This document shows, one piece after another, positions 18,967 through 28,142 of a DNA stretch of 64,000 bases (its first letter is position 1; each line of letters starts with the position of its first letter). Both the position numbers and the translations under genes were made by a program. Under the pieces are notes generated by a model, which saw only the letters and a program-made list of their open reading frames with translations, was not told the DNA's origin and did not search any database. The stretch covers positions 1 through 64,000 of the forward strand of contig NZ_BMML01000026.1 of NCBI RefSeq assembly GCF_014645815.1, written 5' to 3'. The stretch is from Streptomyces fuscichromogenes. Its GTDB lineage: Bacteria; Actinomycetota; Actinomycetes; Streptomycetales; Streptomycetaceae.

Positions 18967-19926
18967 ATGCGCATTGTGGTTCTGGCAGGCGGCATCGGCG
19001 GTGCCCGGTTCCTGCGCGGTCTGAAGCAGGCCGTGCCGGACGCCGACGTGACCGTCATCGGCAACACCGGGGACGACATCCACCTGTTCGGGCTGAAGGT
19101 CTGCCCGGACCTCGACACGGTGATGTACACACTCGGTGGCGGTATCGACGAGGAGCAGGGCTGGGGGCGGGCCGACGAGACCTTCCGTCTCAAGGAGGAG
19201 CTCGCCGCCTACGGGGTGGGGCCGGACTGGTTCGGGCTCGGTGACCGGGACTTCGCGACGCACGTCGTGCGCACGCAGATGCTGGGCGCCGGCTACCCGC
19301 TGAGCGCGGTGACCGAGGCGCTGTGCGACCGCTGGAAGCCGGGCGTCAGGCTGATCCCGATGACCGACGACCGGGTCGAGACCCATGTGGCCGTCGAGAC
19401 CGACGGCGAGCGCAGGGTGGTGCACTTCCAGGAGTACTGGGTGCGGCTGCGGGCGGGCGTCCCCGCCGAGGCGGTGGTCCCCGTCGGCGCCGAGCAGTCC
19501 AAGCCGGCGCCCGGCGTCCTGGAGGCCATCGCCGAGGCGGACGTGATCCTCTTCCCGCCGTCCAACCCGGTGGTCTCCGTCGGCACGATCCTCGCGGTGC
19601 CCGGCATCCGGGAGGCGATCGCGAACGCCGGGGTGCCGGTGGTGGGCCTCTCCCCCATCGTCGGGGACGCGCCGGTGCGCGGGATGGCGGACAAGGTGCT
19701 CGCGGCGGTGGGCGTGGAGTCGACGGCGGCGGCGGTCGCCGAGCACTACGGCTCCGGGCTGCTGGACGGCTGGCTGGTCGACTCCGTGGACGCGGGCAGC
19801 GTCGCGCGCGTGGAGGCGGCCGGCATCCGCTGCCGGGCGGTGCCCCTGATGATGACCGACCCGGACACGGCGGCGCAGATGGCCCGGGAGGCGCTGGCGC
19901 TGGCCGAGGAGGTGCGCGGGGCATGA
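18967..19926 (+). CDS. fbiA: 2-phospho-L-lactate/phosphoenolpyruvate transferase (F420 biosynthesis)
   Basis: 319 aa. CofD/FbiA transfers a phospholactyl or phosphoenolpyruvyl group from its GDP-activated form to the deazaflavin Fo, giving (dehydro-)F420-0. The N-terminal [21 protein letters not shown], the [22 protein letters not shown] segment and the late [19 protein letters not shown] motif identify the family; length is normal. The stop overlaps the fbiB start by 4 bp, so the two are coupled. fbiC and fbiD are not in this window. Confidence 0.96.
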   Translation: MRIVVLAGGIGGARFLRGLKQAVPDADVTVIGNTGDDIHLFGLKVCPDLDTVMYTLGGGIDEEQGWGRADETFRLKEELAAYGVGPDWFGLGDRDFATHVVRTQMLGAGYPLSAVTEALCDRWKPGVRLIPMTDDRVETHVAVETDGERRVVHFQEYWVRLRAGVPAEAVVPVGAEQSKPAPGVLEAIAEADVILFPPSNPVVSVGTILAVPGIREAIANAGVPVVGLSPIVGDAPVRGMADKVLAAVGVESTAAAVAEHYGSGLLDGWLVDSVDAGSVARVEAAGIRCRAVPLMMTDPDTAAQMAREALALAEEVRGA

Positions 19927-21326
19927 CCGGCACGACGAACACGACGGACACGACCGGCACGACGGCCACGACGGCCACGACCGAGGCGACTGCCACGACG
20001 GGCACAACGGGCACGGCCGACGCGGTGCCCGCGTACCGGGTGTGGGCGCTGCCCGGGATCCCCGAGGTCCAGCAGGGCGACGACCTGGCGAAGCTGATCG
20101 CCGCGGCCGAGCCGGGGCTGGCCGACGGGGACGTGGTGATCGTCACCTCCAAGATCGTCTCCAAGGCCGAGGGGCGGATCGTCGAGGCGGCCGACCGGGA
20201 GGCCGCGATCGACGCCGAGACCGTACGGGTGGTGGCCCGGCGCGGGACCCTGCGGATCGTGGAGAACCGGCAGGGGCTGGTGATGGCGGCCGCCGGGGTG
20301 GACGCGTCCAACACCCCGTCCGGGACGGTGCTGTTGCTGCCCGAGGATCCCGACGCCTCGGCCCGTGCCGTCCGCGCGGGCCTCAGGGACACGCTGGGCG
20401 TCAACGTCGGGGTGATCGTCACGGACACCTTCGGGCGACCCTGGCGCGCGGGGCTCACGGACGTCACCATCGGCGCCGCCGGCGTGATGGTTCTCGACGA
20501 TCTGCGCGGGGGCGTGGACGCGCACGGCAATCCGCTGGTCGCGACGGTGGTCGCCACCGCCGACGAACTGGCCGCCGCCGGCGACCTGGTAAAGGGCAAG
20601 GCGACGGGGATGCCGGTCGCCGTGGTGCGAGGCCTCGCGCATGTCGTGGCGGACGCCGACGACGACGGGGACGCCGCACGGGCCCTGGTCCGGGACGCGG
20701 CCAGCGACCTGTTCCGGCTCGGCACCTCCGAGGCGGTCCGGGAGGCGGTGACGCTGCGGCGGACGGTACGGGCCTTCACGGACGACCCCGTCGACCCCGG
20801 GGCGGTACGGCGGGCGGTCGCCGCGGCCGTGACCGCGCCGGCGCCGCACCACACGACGCCGTGGCGGTTCGTGCTGCTGGAGTCCGAGGAGGCGCGCGTC
20901 CGGCTGCTGGACGCGATGCGGGACGCGTGGCTCGCCGACCTGCGCGGGGACGGGAAGTCGGAGGAGTCCGTCGCGAAGCGGGTGCGGCGGGGGGATGTGC
21001 TGCGGAACGCGCCGTACCTGGTCGTGCCCTGTCTGGTGACGGACGGGGCGCACACGTACGGGGATCCGCGGCGCGATGCCGCGGAGCGCGAGATGTTCGT
21101 GGTCGCGGCGGGGGCCGGGGTGCAGAACTTCCTGGTCGCGCTGGCCGGGGAGCAGCTGGGGTCGGCGTGGGTCTCGTCGACGATGTTCTGCCGAGACGTG
21201 GTGCGGGATGCGCTCGCGCTTCCCGCCGAGTGGGACCCGATGGGGGCGGTCGCGGTGGGGAAGGCCGCGGAGGAGCCGAAGGAGCGGGCGCCGAGGGATG
21301 TCGGGGACTTCATCGAGGTGCGGTGA
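19923..21326 (+). CDS. fbiB: bifunctional F420-0:gamma-glutamyl ligase/dehydro-F420 reductase FbiB, Thr-rich N-terminus
   Basis: 467 aa, start ATG 19923 overlapping the fbiA stop. The N-terminal CofE-type domain (about 38-265) adds glutamates to F420-0: [37 protein letters not shown] and [17 protein letters not shown] are recognisable. The C-terminal FMN nitroreductase-like domain (about 275-467; [21 protein letters not shown]) reduces dehydro-F420-0. Both domains are present, as in other actinobacterial FbiB. Residues 2-32 are an unusual Thr/Gly tract encoded by ACGACN-type repeats (19926-20018), so the true start might be further in, but no better start with a ribosome site was seen. Confidence 0.95.
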   Translation: MTGTTNTTDTTGTTATTATTEATATTGTTGTADAVPAYRVWALPGIPEVQQGDDLAKLIAAAEPGLADGDVVIVTSKIVSKAEGRIVEAADREAAIDAETVRVVARRGTLRIVENRQGLVMAAAGVDASNTPSGTVLLLPEDPDASARAVRAGLRDTLGVNVGVIVTDTFGRPWRAGLTDVTIGAAGVMVLDDLRGGVDAHGNPLVATVVATADELAAAGDLVKGKATGMPVAVVRGLAHVVADADDDGDAARALVRDAASDLFRLGTSEAVREAVTLRRTVRAFTDDPVDPGAVRRAVAAAVTAPAPHHTTPWRFVLLESEEARVRLLDAMRDAWLADLRGDGKSEESVAKRVRRGDVLRNAPYLVVPCLVTDGAHTYGDPRRDAAEREMFVVAAGAGVQNFLVALAGEQLGSAWVSSTMFCRDVVRDALALPAEWDPMGAVAVGKAAEEPKERAPRDVGDFIEVR

Positions 21327-21380
21327 GTTCTTGACGCCCTCGGTTCGGGGTCCGCTGGTTCGTGGGCGAGTGCAGGTTGT

Positions 21381-21422
21381 GGGGGTTGATCGCGCAGTTC
21401 CCCGCGCCCCTGACGGGGCGCT
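21381..21422 (+). repeat. dispersed 3'-end repeat, copy 1 (plus)
   Basis: The core CGCGCAGTTCCCCGCGCCCC is exact at 21391-21410, preceded by GGGGGTTGAT and followed by TGACGGGGCGC, which pairs with GCGCCCC to form a hairpin. It lies 65 nt after the fbiB stop, in the fbiB orientation. Confidence 0.85.
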
Positions 21423-21441
21423 GACGCCTAGGATTCCTTGG

Positions 21442-22452
21442 ATGGCTGGTCGGTTTGCTCCGAAGTCCACGCGTGCGACCGTGCGGGGTGGGCAGGTTGT
21501 CGTGCCTGCCGGGATGCCTCGGCAGGCTGCCGCGCCCGGGCGGGTCCGGCTGTGGAAGCCCGACGGGGCTCTTGATCTGGGACTCGTGCTCGGGCCGCTG
21601 CGGCGTGGACCCGGGGATCCCACGTTCCGGGCCGGCCGGGACGGGTCCGTGTGGCGGGCCAGTCTGACACCCGCCGGACCCGGGACCCTGCGGGTCGCCG
21701 TGTACGGCGGTGAGGTGCGCGGGGAGGCCTGGGGCCCGGGGGCCGAGTGGCTGCTCGGGCAGTTGCCGGAGCTGCTCGGTGCGGCCGACGACCCGTCCGC
21801 GTTCGTGCCCAGACACCGGGTCGTGGCGGCGGCCCGGCACCGGCGGCCGGGGTTGCGGCTGACACGGACCGGGCTGGTGCTGGAGTCGTTGATCCCGTCG
21901 GTGCTGGAGCAGAAGGTCACCACCGACGAGGCCTACCGGGCCTGGCGGTCGCTGGTGCGGAGGTTCGGGGAGCGGGCGCCGGGCCCCGCGGGGGTGGGTG
22001 AGCGGCCGATGTGGGTGATGCCGGCACCGCGTACCTGGGCGCTGATCCCGTCGTGGGAGTGGCACAAGGCCGGGGTCGACGACAAGCGGGCCTCGACGAT
22101 CCTGCGGGCCGTACGGGTCGCCGCGCGGCTCGAACAGGCCGTGGGGATGGCGGCGGAGGCTGCGCAGACCCGGCTGGAGGTGGTGCCGGGGGTGGGGCCG
22201 TGGACGTCGGCGGAGACAGTGCAGCGCAGTCATGGGGCGGCGGACGCGGTGACGGTCGGGGACCTGCATCTGCCGGGGATCGTGGGGTGGGCGCTGGCCG
22301 GGGACCGGGACGCCGACGACGAGGCGATGCTGCGGCTGCTCGAACCCTATGCGGGGCAGCGGCATCGGGCGGCTCGGTTGATCCTGCTGAGTGGGCAGAC
22401 GCCTGCGAGGCGGGCACCGCGGATGCCGCGAGGGGATATAGGCCGGTTGTGA
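21442..22452 (+). CDS. DNA-3-methyladenine glycosylase II-like (AlkA, HhH-GPD) protein
   Basis: 336 aa, start ATG 21442 (MAGRFAPKSTRATVRGG) with only a weak upstream GGA. An N-terminal AlkA-like beta region is followed by a helical HhH-GPD domain (about 150-320): LESLIPSVLEQKVTTDEAYR, the hairpin VVPGVGPWTSAETVQR and the catalytic Asp in AVTVGDLHLPG. Such enzymes remove alkylated purines from DNA in base-excision repair. It follows fbiB after a repeat element and is probably a separate unit. Confidence 0.88.
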   Translation: MAGRFAPKSTRATVRGGQVVVPAGMPRQAAAPGRVRLWKPDGALDLGLVLGPLRRGPGDPTFRAGRDGSVWRASLTPAGPGTLRVAVYGGEVRGEAWGPGAEWLLGQLPELLGAADDPSAFVPRHRVVAAARHRRPGLRLTRTGLVLESLIPSVLEQKVTTDEAYRAWRSLVRRFGERAPGPAGVGERPMWVMPAPRTWALIPSWEWHKAGVDDKRASTILRAVRVAARLEQAVGMAAEAAQTRLEVVPGVGPWTSAETVQRSHGAADAVTVGDLHLPGIVGWALAGDRDADDEAMLRLLEPYAGQRHRAARLILLSGQTPARRAPRMPRGDIGRL

Positions 22453-22595
22453 TGTGCGGGGGGTGAGGGCCGGGCGGGGGCGGGGGTGAGGGCCGAGGGG
22501 TGGGGACGCTTACCGGCGCTTGCCGGCGCTTGCCGGGTGCCGCTGCGCCCACCCGTGGTGCCCTGCGGCACGCCTGCCCGCAGCTGTGCAGGACA

Positions 22596-22617
22596 CGCGG
22601 GGAACTGCGCGATCAGC
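22596..22617 (-). repeat. dispersed 3'-end repeat, truncated copy 2 (minus)
   Basis: Minus orientation; CGCGCAGTTCCCCGCG is retained (22596-22611) but the final CCCC of the core is lost. It lies 47 nt after the stop of the minus-strand manC gene, the same relation as in the other copies. Confidence 0.7.
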
Positions 22618-22657
22618 TCCCACGCGCCCGCCGCCCGAAGCGACTACCGCACCACCC

Positions 22658-23740
22658 CTACTGGTCCGACGAGAACCGCACCGCTCCCGCCGGGATCCTC
22701 GCGTCGCACCACACCCTCGCGCCGTCCCGCAGTTCGTTGTCGGCGCCGATGACCGCGCCGTCGCCGATCACCGTGCCCGTGAGGACCGAGCGTTCGCCGA
22801 CGCGGGCCCGGTTGCCGATCAGGGAGTCGGTGATGACGGCGCCGGGTTCGATCACGGCACCCGGCAGGATCGTCGAGCCGAAGACCCGTGCGCCCTCCGC
22901 CACGAACGCGCCCTCGCCCACCACCGTGCCACCCGTCAGCTTCGCGTCCGCCGCGACCCGGGCCGTGGGCAGCACGAGGCGGTCGCCGCAGCGGCCCGGG
23001 ACCGCGGGGGAAGGGGCGCGGCCCAGCACGAGGTCGGCGGAGCCGCGCACGAAGGCCGCGGGCGTGCCCAGGTCCAGCCAGTACGTGGAGTCGACCATGC
23101 CCTGGAGGTGGGCGCCGGCCGCGAGCAGTTCCGGGAAGGTCTCGCGCTCCACGGACACCGGGCGGCCCGCCGGGATCGTGTCGATGACCGAGCGGCGGAA
23201 GACGTACGCCCCCGCGTTGATCTGGTCGGTGACGATCTCCTCGGGGGTCTGGGGCTTCTCCAGGAAGGCCAGCACCCTGCCCGTCCCGTCGGTGGGGACG
23301 AGGCCGTACGCACGGGGGTCCGTCACCTGCGTGAGGTGCAGGGAGACGTCCGCCGAGGTCGACTCGTGCGTGGCCACCAGGGCACCGATGTCCAGCCCGG
23401 TCAGGATGTCGCCGTTGAAGACCAGGACCGGGTCGTCGGGGCCGGAGTGCAGCCGGGCGGCCACGTTGCGGATCGCGCCGCCGGTGCCGAGGGGTTCCTC
23501 CTCGGTGACGTACTCGATGTGCAAGCCGAGTGCCGCGCCGTCGCCGAAGTACGGCTCGAAGACCTCCGCCAGGTAACTCGTCGCGAGGACGATGTGCTCC
23601 ACGCCCGCCGCTCTGGCTCTGGCCAGCTGGTGTGTCAGGAACGGCACGCCGGCCGCCGGGACCATCGGCTTGGGCGTGTGGACCGTGAGCGGGCGCAGCC
23701 GGGTGCCTTTGCCGCCGACCAGGAGGATCGCTTCTGTCAC
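22658..23740 (-). CDS. manC: mannose-1-phosphate guanylyltransferase-like nucleotidyltransferase
   Basis: 360 aa. The GTG start at 23740 (VTEAILLVGGKGTRLRPLT) has GGAAG upstream. An N-terminal nucleotidyltransferase domain (about 1-235) contains GGKGTRLRPLT, KPMVPAAGVPF and FNGDIL (metal Asp). A C-terminal left-handed beta-helix of hexapeptide repeats (about 255-345) follows. The family joins NTP and sugar-1-phosphate to give NDP-sugar. Mannose-1-phosphate/GTP is inferred from the mannose genes in the region; glucose-1-phosphate cannot be excluded. Confidence 0.88.
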   Translation of the reverse strand: MTEAILLVGGKGTRLRPLTVHTPKPMVPAAGVPFLTHQLARARAAGVEHIVLATSYLAEVFEPYFGDGAALGLHIEYVTEEEPLGTGGAIRNVAARLHSGPDDPVLVFNGDILTGLDIGALVATHESTSADVSLHLTQVTDPRAYGLVPTDGTGRVLAFLEKPQTPEEIVTDQINAGAYVFRRSVIDTIPAGRPVSVERETFPELLAAGAHLQGMVDSTYWLDLGTPAAFVRGSADLVLGRAPSPAVPGRCGDRLVLPTARVAADAKLTGGTVVGEGAFVAEGARVFGSTILPGAVIEPGAVITDSLIGNRARVGERSVLTGTVIGDGAVIGADNELRDGARVWCDARIPAGAVRFSSDQ

Positions 23741-23901
23741 CTGTCGTCTCTGCTTCCTGCCGGGACCGGCCGAACTCTCTGTCGGCCGGCCAGTGTATGC
23801 AGACCGTGCGACGGCGCCCTCGACAGCCGCGTGGTGCCACGCGGCATGGGTGTGCGGTTTCCCCCGACTGCCCCCGACGGCGCTGAACGCGGCCCCCGTT
23901 C

Positions 23902-25644
23902 TCAGCGCCCTTGCAGGTGCGCGGAGCTGGTCCGGGCCGAGCCGAGCTTGGCGTAGAGCTTGGCGCCTGGGCATTCGGTGGCGTACCCGTCCCGGTGGCC
24001 GGAGATCACGTTCAGTCGTACGTTCTTCCCCTTTGGGTAGAGATTGCCACCCCCGGACTTCAGATATGTCTTTCCCCTGGGATTGGCGCCGAAGAGCCCG
24101 AGCTTCCATGCGGTGAGCTTGGCGACGGCGGTCACGGCGGCCGCGGACGGCTTGCGCGAGCCGTATGTGCCGATCACCGCGATGCCCATGCTGTGGTTGT
24201 TGAACCCGAGGGTGTGGGCGCCTCTGACGGCCTTCGCCACGCCCCCGGCACGGCCCTCGTAGATGGTTCCGCACTTGTCCACGAGGAAGTTGTAGCCGAT
24301 GTCCCGCCAGCCCATGCTCACGACGTGGTAGCGGTAGATACTGCGGATGACGGACGGGGCCTCGGAGCAGCGGTAACCGTTGCCGGAGGCGGTGTGGTGG
24401 ACGAAGGCCGCCTTGATCTTCCCCGTGTAGACGAACCCCTTCTCGCGCAGCGCCTCGTCGGCGCCCCAGCCGTGGCGGGTGACGATCCTCGGGCGCGGCC
24501 CGATGTACGGCTTCCCGAGCGGGGCGGCGGCGCCGGCGGCGGTCAGCTCGCGCAGTTCGCGTTCGGTGTCCTCCCGGCTCAGTGCGGGGATCTCGGTGGC
24601 GCCGAAGGACACGAGGCCGGCGTTGACCGCGGCCGCGGGGTCGGCCGCGACGTCGGTACGGGGGTCGTTGGCCGGCGGGCCCTGGGACGGCGACTCGTCG
24701 CCGGGGTCGACGAGTTCGAGGCGCAGGCCTGCCGGGAGCAGGTCGCGTCCGATGCCGACACCGCCACTGCCGCGGGAGCCGGGGGCGTCGGCTGCCCCGG
24801 GGGCGTCGGCGGCCCCGGCCCCGGACTCGGTCCCGACCTCGGACTCGGCTTCGGGCTCGACCCCGACCCCGGCACCGGTCTCGGACGCGGGTTCCGCTTC
24901 GGCCGCAGGTTCTGCTTCAGGCTCGACCCCGACACCGACACCGGCACCGGCACCGGCACCGGCACCGGCACCGGCCTCAGACTCGGGTTGGGCTTGGGCT
25001 TGGGACTCGGGTTCGGCTTCGGGCTCGACCCCGGTCCCGGCCTCGGCCTCGGACGCGGGTTCTGCTTCAGGCTCGAACCCGATCCCGGCCCCGGCCTCGG
25101 GTTCGGGTTCGGGTTCGGGTTCGGGTTCCGCTCCCGGCTCGGTTCCGGGTTCGGGTTCGGCGCGTACGCGTACCTCGGCTCCGTCCGAGTCGCCCACCCA
25201 CAGGGGGGCGGTGGCGCCGTGCACCCGGCCGGAGGCGGCCTCCGCCGTGTCCGGGTCGGCGCCGTGGTCGGCGGTGTGCGTGTCGACGTCCTGCCAGCCC
25301 GACCAGTGGCCGGTGGCGGCGGACCGGGTGCGTACCTGGACCCGGCCGTGCAGTTCGGTTCCGGGGTTGTCCCAGACGACGCCGACGAGCGAGAAGTGCC
25401 GTCCACCGACGCTGTAGGCGCCCTGTTCGGGGGCCTGGCCGAGGACACGCTCGCGGGTGCGGGGGGTGAGGGGCAGCGACCGGGTGCTGCCGGCGAGGGC
25501 CGCCGCTGCGGTGGGGCGGCCGGTGGTCGTCGTGGCCGGGTCCGCCGGTGCGGCGGCCGCGGAGGGCGCGTTCAGCACGGCGGCCGGGAGGGTGAGGGCC
25601 GCCGCGCAGGTGACGCCGATCGAGCAAGTCAGGAATCCACGCAT
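23902..25644 (-). CDS. secreted PGRP-type N-acetylmuramoyl-L-alanine amidase with long Glu-Pro/Glu-Ala linker
   Basis: 580 aa from ATG 25644 (MRGFLTCSIGVTCAAALTLP); an in-frame GTG at 25662 is an alternative. Signal peptide about 1-32, a beta-rich domain (about 60-150), then an extreme low-complexity linker (about 162-290) of EPEPE, EAEP, GAGAGVG repeats. The C-terminal amidase_2/PGRP domain (about 385-560) has zinc ligands in FVHHTASGNG, in RGAHTLGFN or the late GHRDGY, and in ATECPG. It would cleave the amide between muramic acid and stem peptide outside the cell. It lies 161 bp upstream of manC and in the same direction. Confidence 0.9.
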   Translation of the reverse strand: MRGFLTCSIGVTCAAALTLPAAVLNAPSAAAAPADPATTTTGRPTAAAALAGSTRSLPLTPRTRERVLGQAPEQGAYSVGGRHFSLVGVVWDNPGTELHGRVQVRTRSAATGHWSGWQDVDTHTADHGADPDTAEAASGRVHGATAPLWVGDSDGAEVRVRAEPEPGTEPGAEPEPEPEPEPEAGAGIGFEPEAEPASEAEAGTGVEPEAEPESQAQAQPESEAGAGAGAGAGAGVGVGVEPEAEPAAEAEPASETGAGVGVEPEAESEVGTESGAGAADAPGAADAPGSRGSGGVGIGRDLLPAGLRLELVDPGDESPSQGPPANDPRTDVAADPAAAVNAGLVSFGATEIPALSREDTERELRELTAAGAAAPLGKPYIGPRPRIVTRHGWGADEALREKGFVYTGKIKAAFVHHTASGNGYRCSEAPSVIRSIYRYHVVSMGWRDIGYNFLVDKCGTIYEGRAGGVAKAVRGAHTLGFNNHSMGIAVIGTYGSRKPSAAAVTAVAKLTAWKLGLFGANPRGKTYLKSGGGNLYPKGKNVRLNVISGHRDGYATECPGAKLYAKLGSARTSSAHLQGR

Positions 25645-25773
25645 GCCCCCGATATTGAACACAGTCAGACAGACCTGCCCGGCGGGGAATTGACGTCCCG
25701 TCGGGTCCGGTTACGCCGAACCGGTGGCGCCTCCGGCCGGTGCGGACGCCGGGCGCGGCGTACCCTTGCGCGG

Positions 25774-26535
25774 GTGAACGCCACCGATCGCACCCCTGCC
25801 GACCTGCTGCGTTCCGCGCTCGCCGCGGACCCCGGACGCCCCCTGGTGACCTTCTACGACGACGCGACGGGCGAGCGCGTCGAATTGTCCGTGGCCACCT
25901 TGGCCAATTGGGTGGCCAAGACGGCGAATCTGCTGCAGGGCGACCTCGGTACGGGGCCGGGTGACCGGGTGGCCCTGCTGCTGCCCGCGCACTGGCAGAC
26001 GGCGGTGTGGTTGCTGGCGTGTTCGTCGGTGGGCGCGATCGCCGACGTGGCCGGGGACCCGGCGGCGGCCGACGTCGTCGTCAGCGGGCCGGACTCGTTG
26101 GAGGCGGCCAGGGCGTGCCGGGGTGAGCGGGTCGCTCTCGCGCTGCGGCCGCTGGGCGGGCGGTTCCCGGCGGTCCCGGACGGGTTCGTGGACTACGCGG
26201 TGGAGGTGCCGAGCCAGGGGGACCGGTTCGTTGCGTTCTCGCCCGTCGATCCGGACGAGCCCGCGCTGATCGTGGCGGGGGCGGAGCTGAGCGGGGCCGA
26301 GGTCGTGGAGCGGGCGCTCGGGGATGCGGCGGGGCTGGATCTGACCGGGCCGGGGTCGCGGTTGTTGTCGGGGCTGTCGTACGACACGTGGGAGGGGTTG
26401 AGCGCGGGGTTGTACGCGCCGCTCGCGGTCGGGGGGTCGGTGGTGCTGTGCCGGCATCTGGGGGAGCTGGCGGAGGAAGGGGTCGCGAAGCGGATCGAGA
26501 GTGAGCGGGTGACTGCTTCGGCGCGGGCGCGGTGA
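25774..26535 (+). CDS. TIGR03089 family protein (AMP-binding-like fragment fold)
   Basis: 253 aa, start GTG 25774. The N-terminal region (DLLRSALAADPGRPLVTFYDD to NLLQGDLGTGPGDRVALLLPAHWQTAVWLLACSSVGAIA) resembles the beginning of acyl-CoA synthetase AMP-binding domains, but the P-loop and the rest of the domain are absent, as in the actinobacterial TIGR03089 group. Function unknown. A -10-like TACCCT (25761-25766) lies 7 nt before the GTG with no ribosome site, fitting a leaderless mRNA. It is divergent from the PGRP amidase. Confidence 0.85.
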   Translation: MNATDRTPADLLRSALAADPGRPLVTFYDDATGERVELSVATLANWVAKTANLLQGDLGTGPGDRVALLLPAHWQTAVWLLACSSVGAIADVAGDPAAADVVVSGPDSLEAARACRGERVALALRPLGGRFPAVPDGFVDYAVEVPSQGDRFVAFSPVDPDEPALIVAGAELSGAEVVERALGDAAGLDLTGPGSRLLSGLSYDTWEGLSAGLYAPLAVGGSVVLCRHLGELAEEGVAKRIESERVTASARAR

Positions 26536-26580
26536 GGGCGTTCATCGGCTGCGGGCGTGGTGAGGCCGTTCGTCGGCCGC

Positions 26581-26619
26581 GGGCCGGTGGGGGCCGTTCG
26601 CGCAGTTCCCCGCGCCCCC
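26581..26619 (+). repeat. dispersed 3'-end repeat, copy 3 (plus)
   Basis: GGGCCGGTGGGGGCC then the exact core at 26599-26618, 64 nt after the TIGR03089 stop and in the same direction. The right-hand hairpin arm is replaced by a 27-nt tandem duplication. Confidence 0.85.
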
Positions 26620-26673
26620 AAGAAGGCGGGACCAGACGCCCCGCGTAAGAAGGCGGGACCAGACGCCCCGTGT
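26620..26673. repeat. 27-nt tandem duplication
   Basis: Two adjacent 27-nt copies (26620-26646 and 26647-26673) beginning AAGAAGGCGGGACCAGACG, differing at one base (CGCGT against CGTGT at the end). They are intergenic, between TIGR03089 and the first LCP gene. Confidence 0.9.
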
Positions 26674-26760
26674 AAGCCGCTGTGGGCCCTTGCTCGGATC
26701 GGTCACTCGTCTGGGTCAGTTGTCACGCCCTTGCGCGTCGGGCCGAGGCACTGTTGAGGA

Positions 26761-27900
26761 GTGACCGACGTCGTAGGGGCATCCGCCACCGGGTACGGGC
26801 TTGCCCGGTCGCGGCGGCGGCGTTGGCTGCGGGGGGCGGCGCTCGGTGCCGGCGTGCTGCTGGTCGGGGCCGTCGGCGGCGGCTGGGCCCTCTACGCCAA
26901 GCTCAGTCACAACATCACCGCCGACGACGCGGCCGCCGACGAGCTCGCCCGGTACGAGCGGGAGCGGCCCACCGAGCTGGTGCGGGGCGCGCAGAACATC
27001 CTGCTGATCGGGTCGGACAGCCGGGCCGGGGACGGGAACCGCCGCTACGGCAAGGATTCGGGCACCCAGCGGTCCGACACCACGATCCTGCTGCATCTCG
27101 CCCGTGACCGGCGCAGTGCCACCGCCGTCTCGCTGCCCCGGGACCTGATGGTGCACGTGCCCGACTGCCTGCGCGGCGACGGGCGGCGCAGCGAGCCCTC
27201 GTTCACGCTGTTCAACTCGGCCTTCGAGGTGGGTGGTTCGGCCTGCACCGTGCGTACCGTGGAGAAGCTCACGGACATCCGCGTCGATCACTACGCCGTC
27301 GTCGACTTCAGCGGGTTCAAGGACATGGTCGACGCCATCGACGGGGTGACGGTGTGTCTGAAGAAGCCCATCGACGACAAGGCGGCGAAGCTGCGGCTGC
27401 CCGCCGGGCGGGTCACGCTCGACGGGGAGCAGGCCCTGGGGTACGTACGGGCGCGCAAGTCGATCGGGGACGGCAGCGACACCGGGCGGATGGACCGGCA
27501 GCAGCAGTTCCTGGGGGCGCTCGTCAACAAGGTGCAGAGCAGTGACGTACTGCTGAACCCGGCGAAGCTCTATCCGTTGCTGGACGCGGCGACCTCCGCC
27601 CTCACCACCGATCCCGAACTGGCCAGTCTGCGCGGTCTGTACCAGCTGGTACGCGGGTTGCGGAACGTCCCCACGGACCATGTGCAGTTCCTCACCGCCC
27701 CGCGGGAGCCGTATGTGTACGACTCCAACCGCGACCAGTTGATGGCCGGCAAGGCGGACGCGCTGTTCGCGCTGTTGCGGGCGGACGCCCCCGTGAAGGT
27801 CGCCGACTACGTCACGGGCGAGAAGGACGACCCCTCTTCCGAGAACTCCGCGGAGCCCACGTTTCGCGGTAACACCGCCGCCGAGGACAGTTGCGCGTAA
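26761..27900 (+). CDS. LCP (LytR-CpsA-Psr) family cell-wall polymer ligase 1
   Basis: 379 aa, GTG start 26761 directly after TTGAGGA, so the ribosome site is unusually close. A short basic N-terminus is followed by one TM helix (about 22-45), then the LCP domain (about 75-300): ILLIGSDSRAGDG, SDTTILLHLARDRRSATAVSLPRDLMV with the catalytic Arg/Asp, VVDFSGFKDMVDAIDGVTVCL and GYVRARKS.GDGSDTGRMDRQQQF. LCP enzymes move lipid-linked wall glycopolymers onto peptidoglycan outside the membrane. It lacks the LytR_C extension seen in four of its neighbours. Confidence 0.93.
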   Translation: MTDVVGASATGYGLARSRRRRWLRGAALGAGVLLVGAVGGGWALYAKLSHNITADDAAADELARYERERPTELVRGAQNILLIGSDSRAGDGNRRYGKDSGTQRSDTTILLHLARDRRSATAVSLPRDLMVHVPDCLRGDGRRSEPSFTLFNSAFEVGGSACTVRTVEKLTDIRVDHYAVVDFSGFKDMVDAIDGVTVCLKKPIDDKAAKLRLPAGRVTLDGEQALGYVRARKSIGDGSDTGRMDRQQQFLGALVNKVQSSDVLLNPAKLYPLLDAATSALTTDPELASLRGLYQLVRGLRNVPTDHVQFLTAPREPYVYDSNRDQLMAGKADALFALLRADAPVKVADYVTGEKDDPSSENSAEPTFRGNTAAEDSCA

Positions 27901-28142
27901 AGCACGTGCCAAGGCGGCGAACTTCCGCTCCGTTCGTTGTCAGTTAAATGAGATGGATTGCCCGGTTGTAGGGACGACGAATTTGTCACTGGCGTCACTC
28001 GACGCTGAACTGGGCGGATAGTGTGAGCGCTCCGGTGCACCCGGCCGCGAGGTCCGTCCTGGGGTCGCGCACCGCGAAACGTGACCGAGCGTCTTGGTGG
28101 GGGGAAGGCGCCGCGTGGCCCCGACGGAGGATTCGGACAACC

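Noticed and set aside
17954-19193. minus-strand open frames across CDO
   Set aside because: Antisense shadows of the CDO and fbiA genes.
24780-25165. possible CRISPR-like repeat array
   Set aside because: Repeats are irregular, short and in frame, encoding a Glu/Pro/Ala linker of the amidase.
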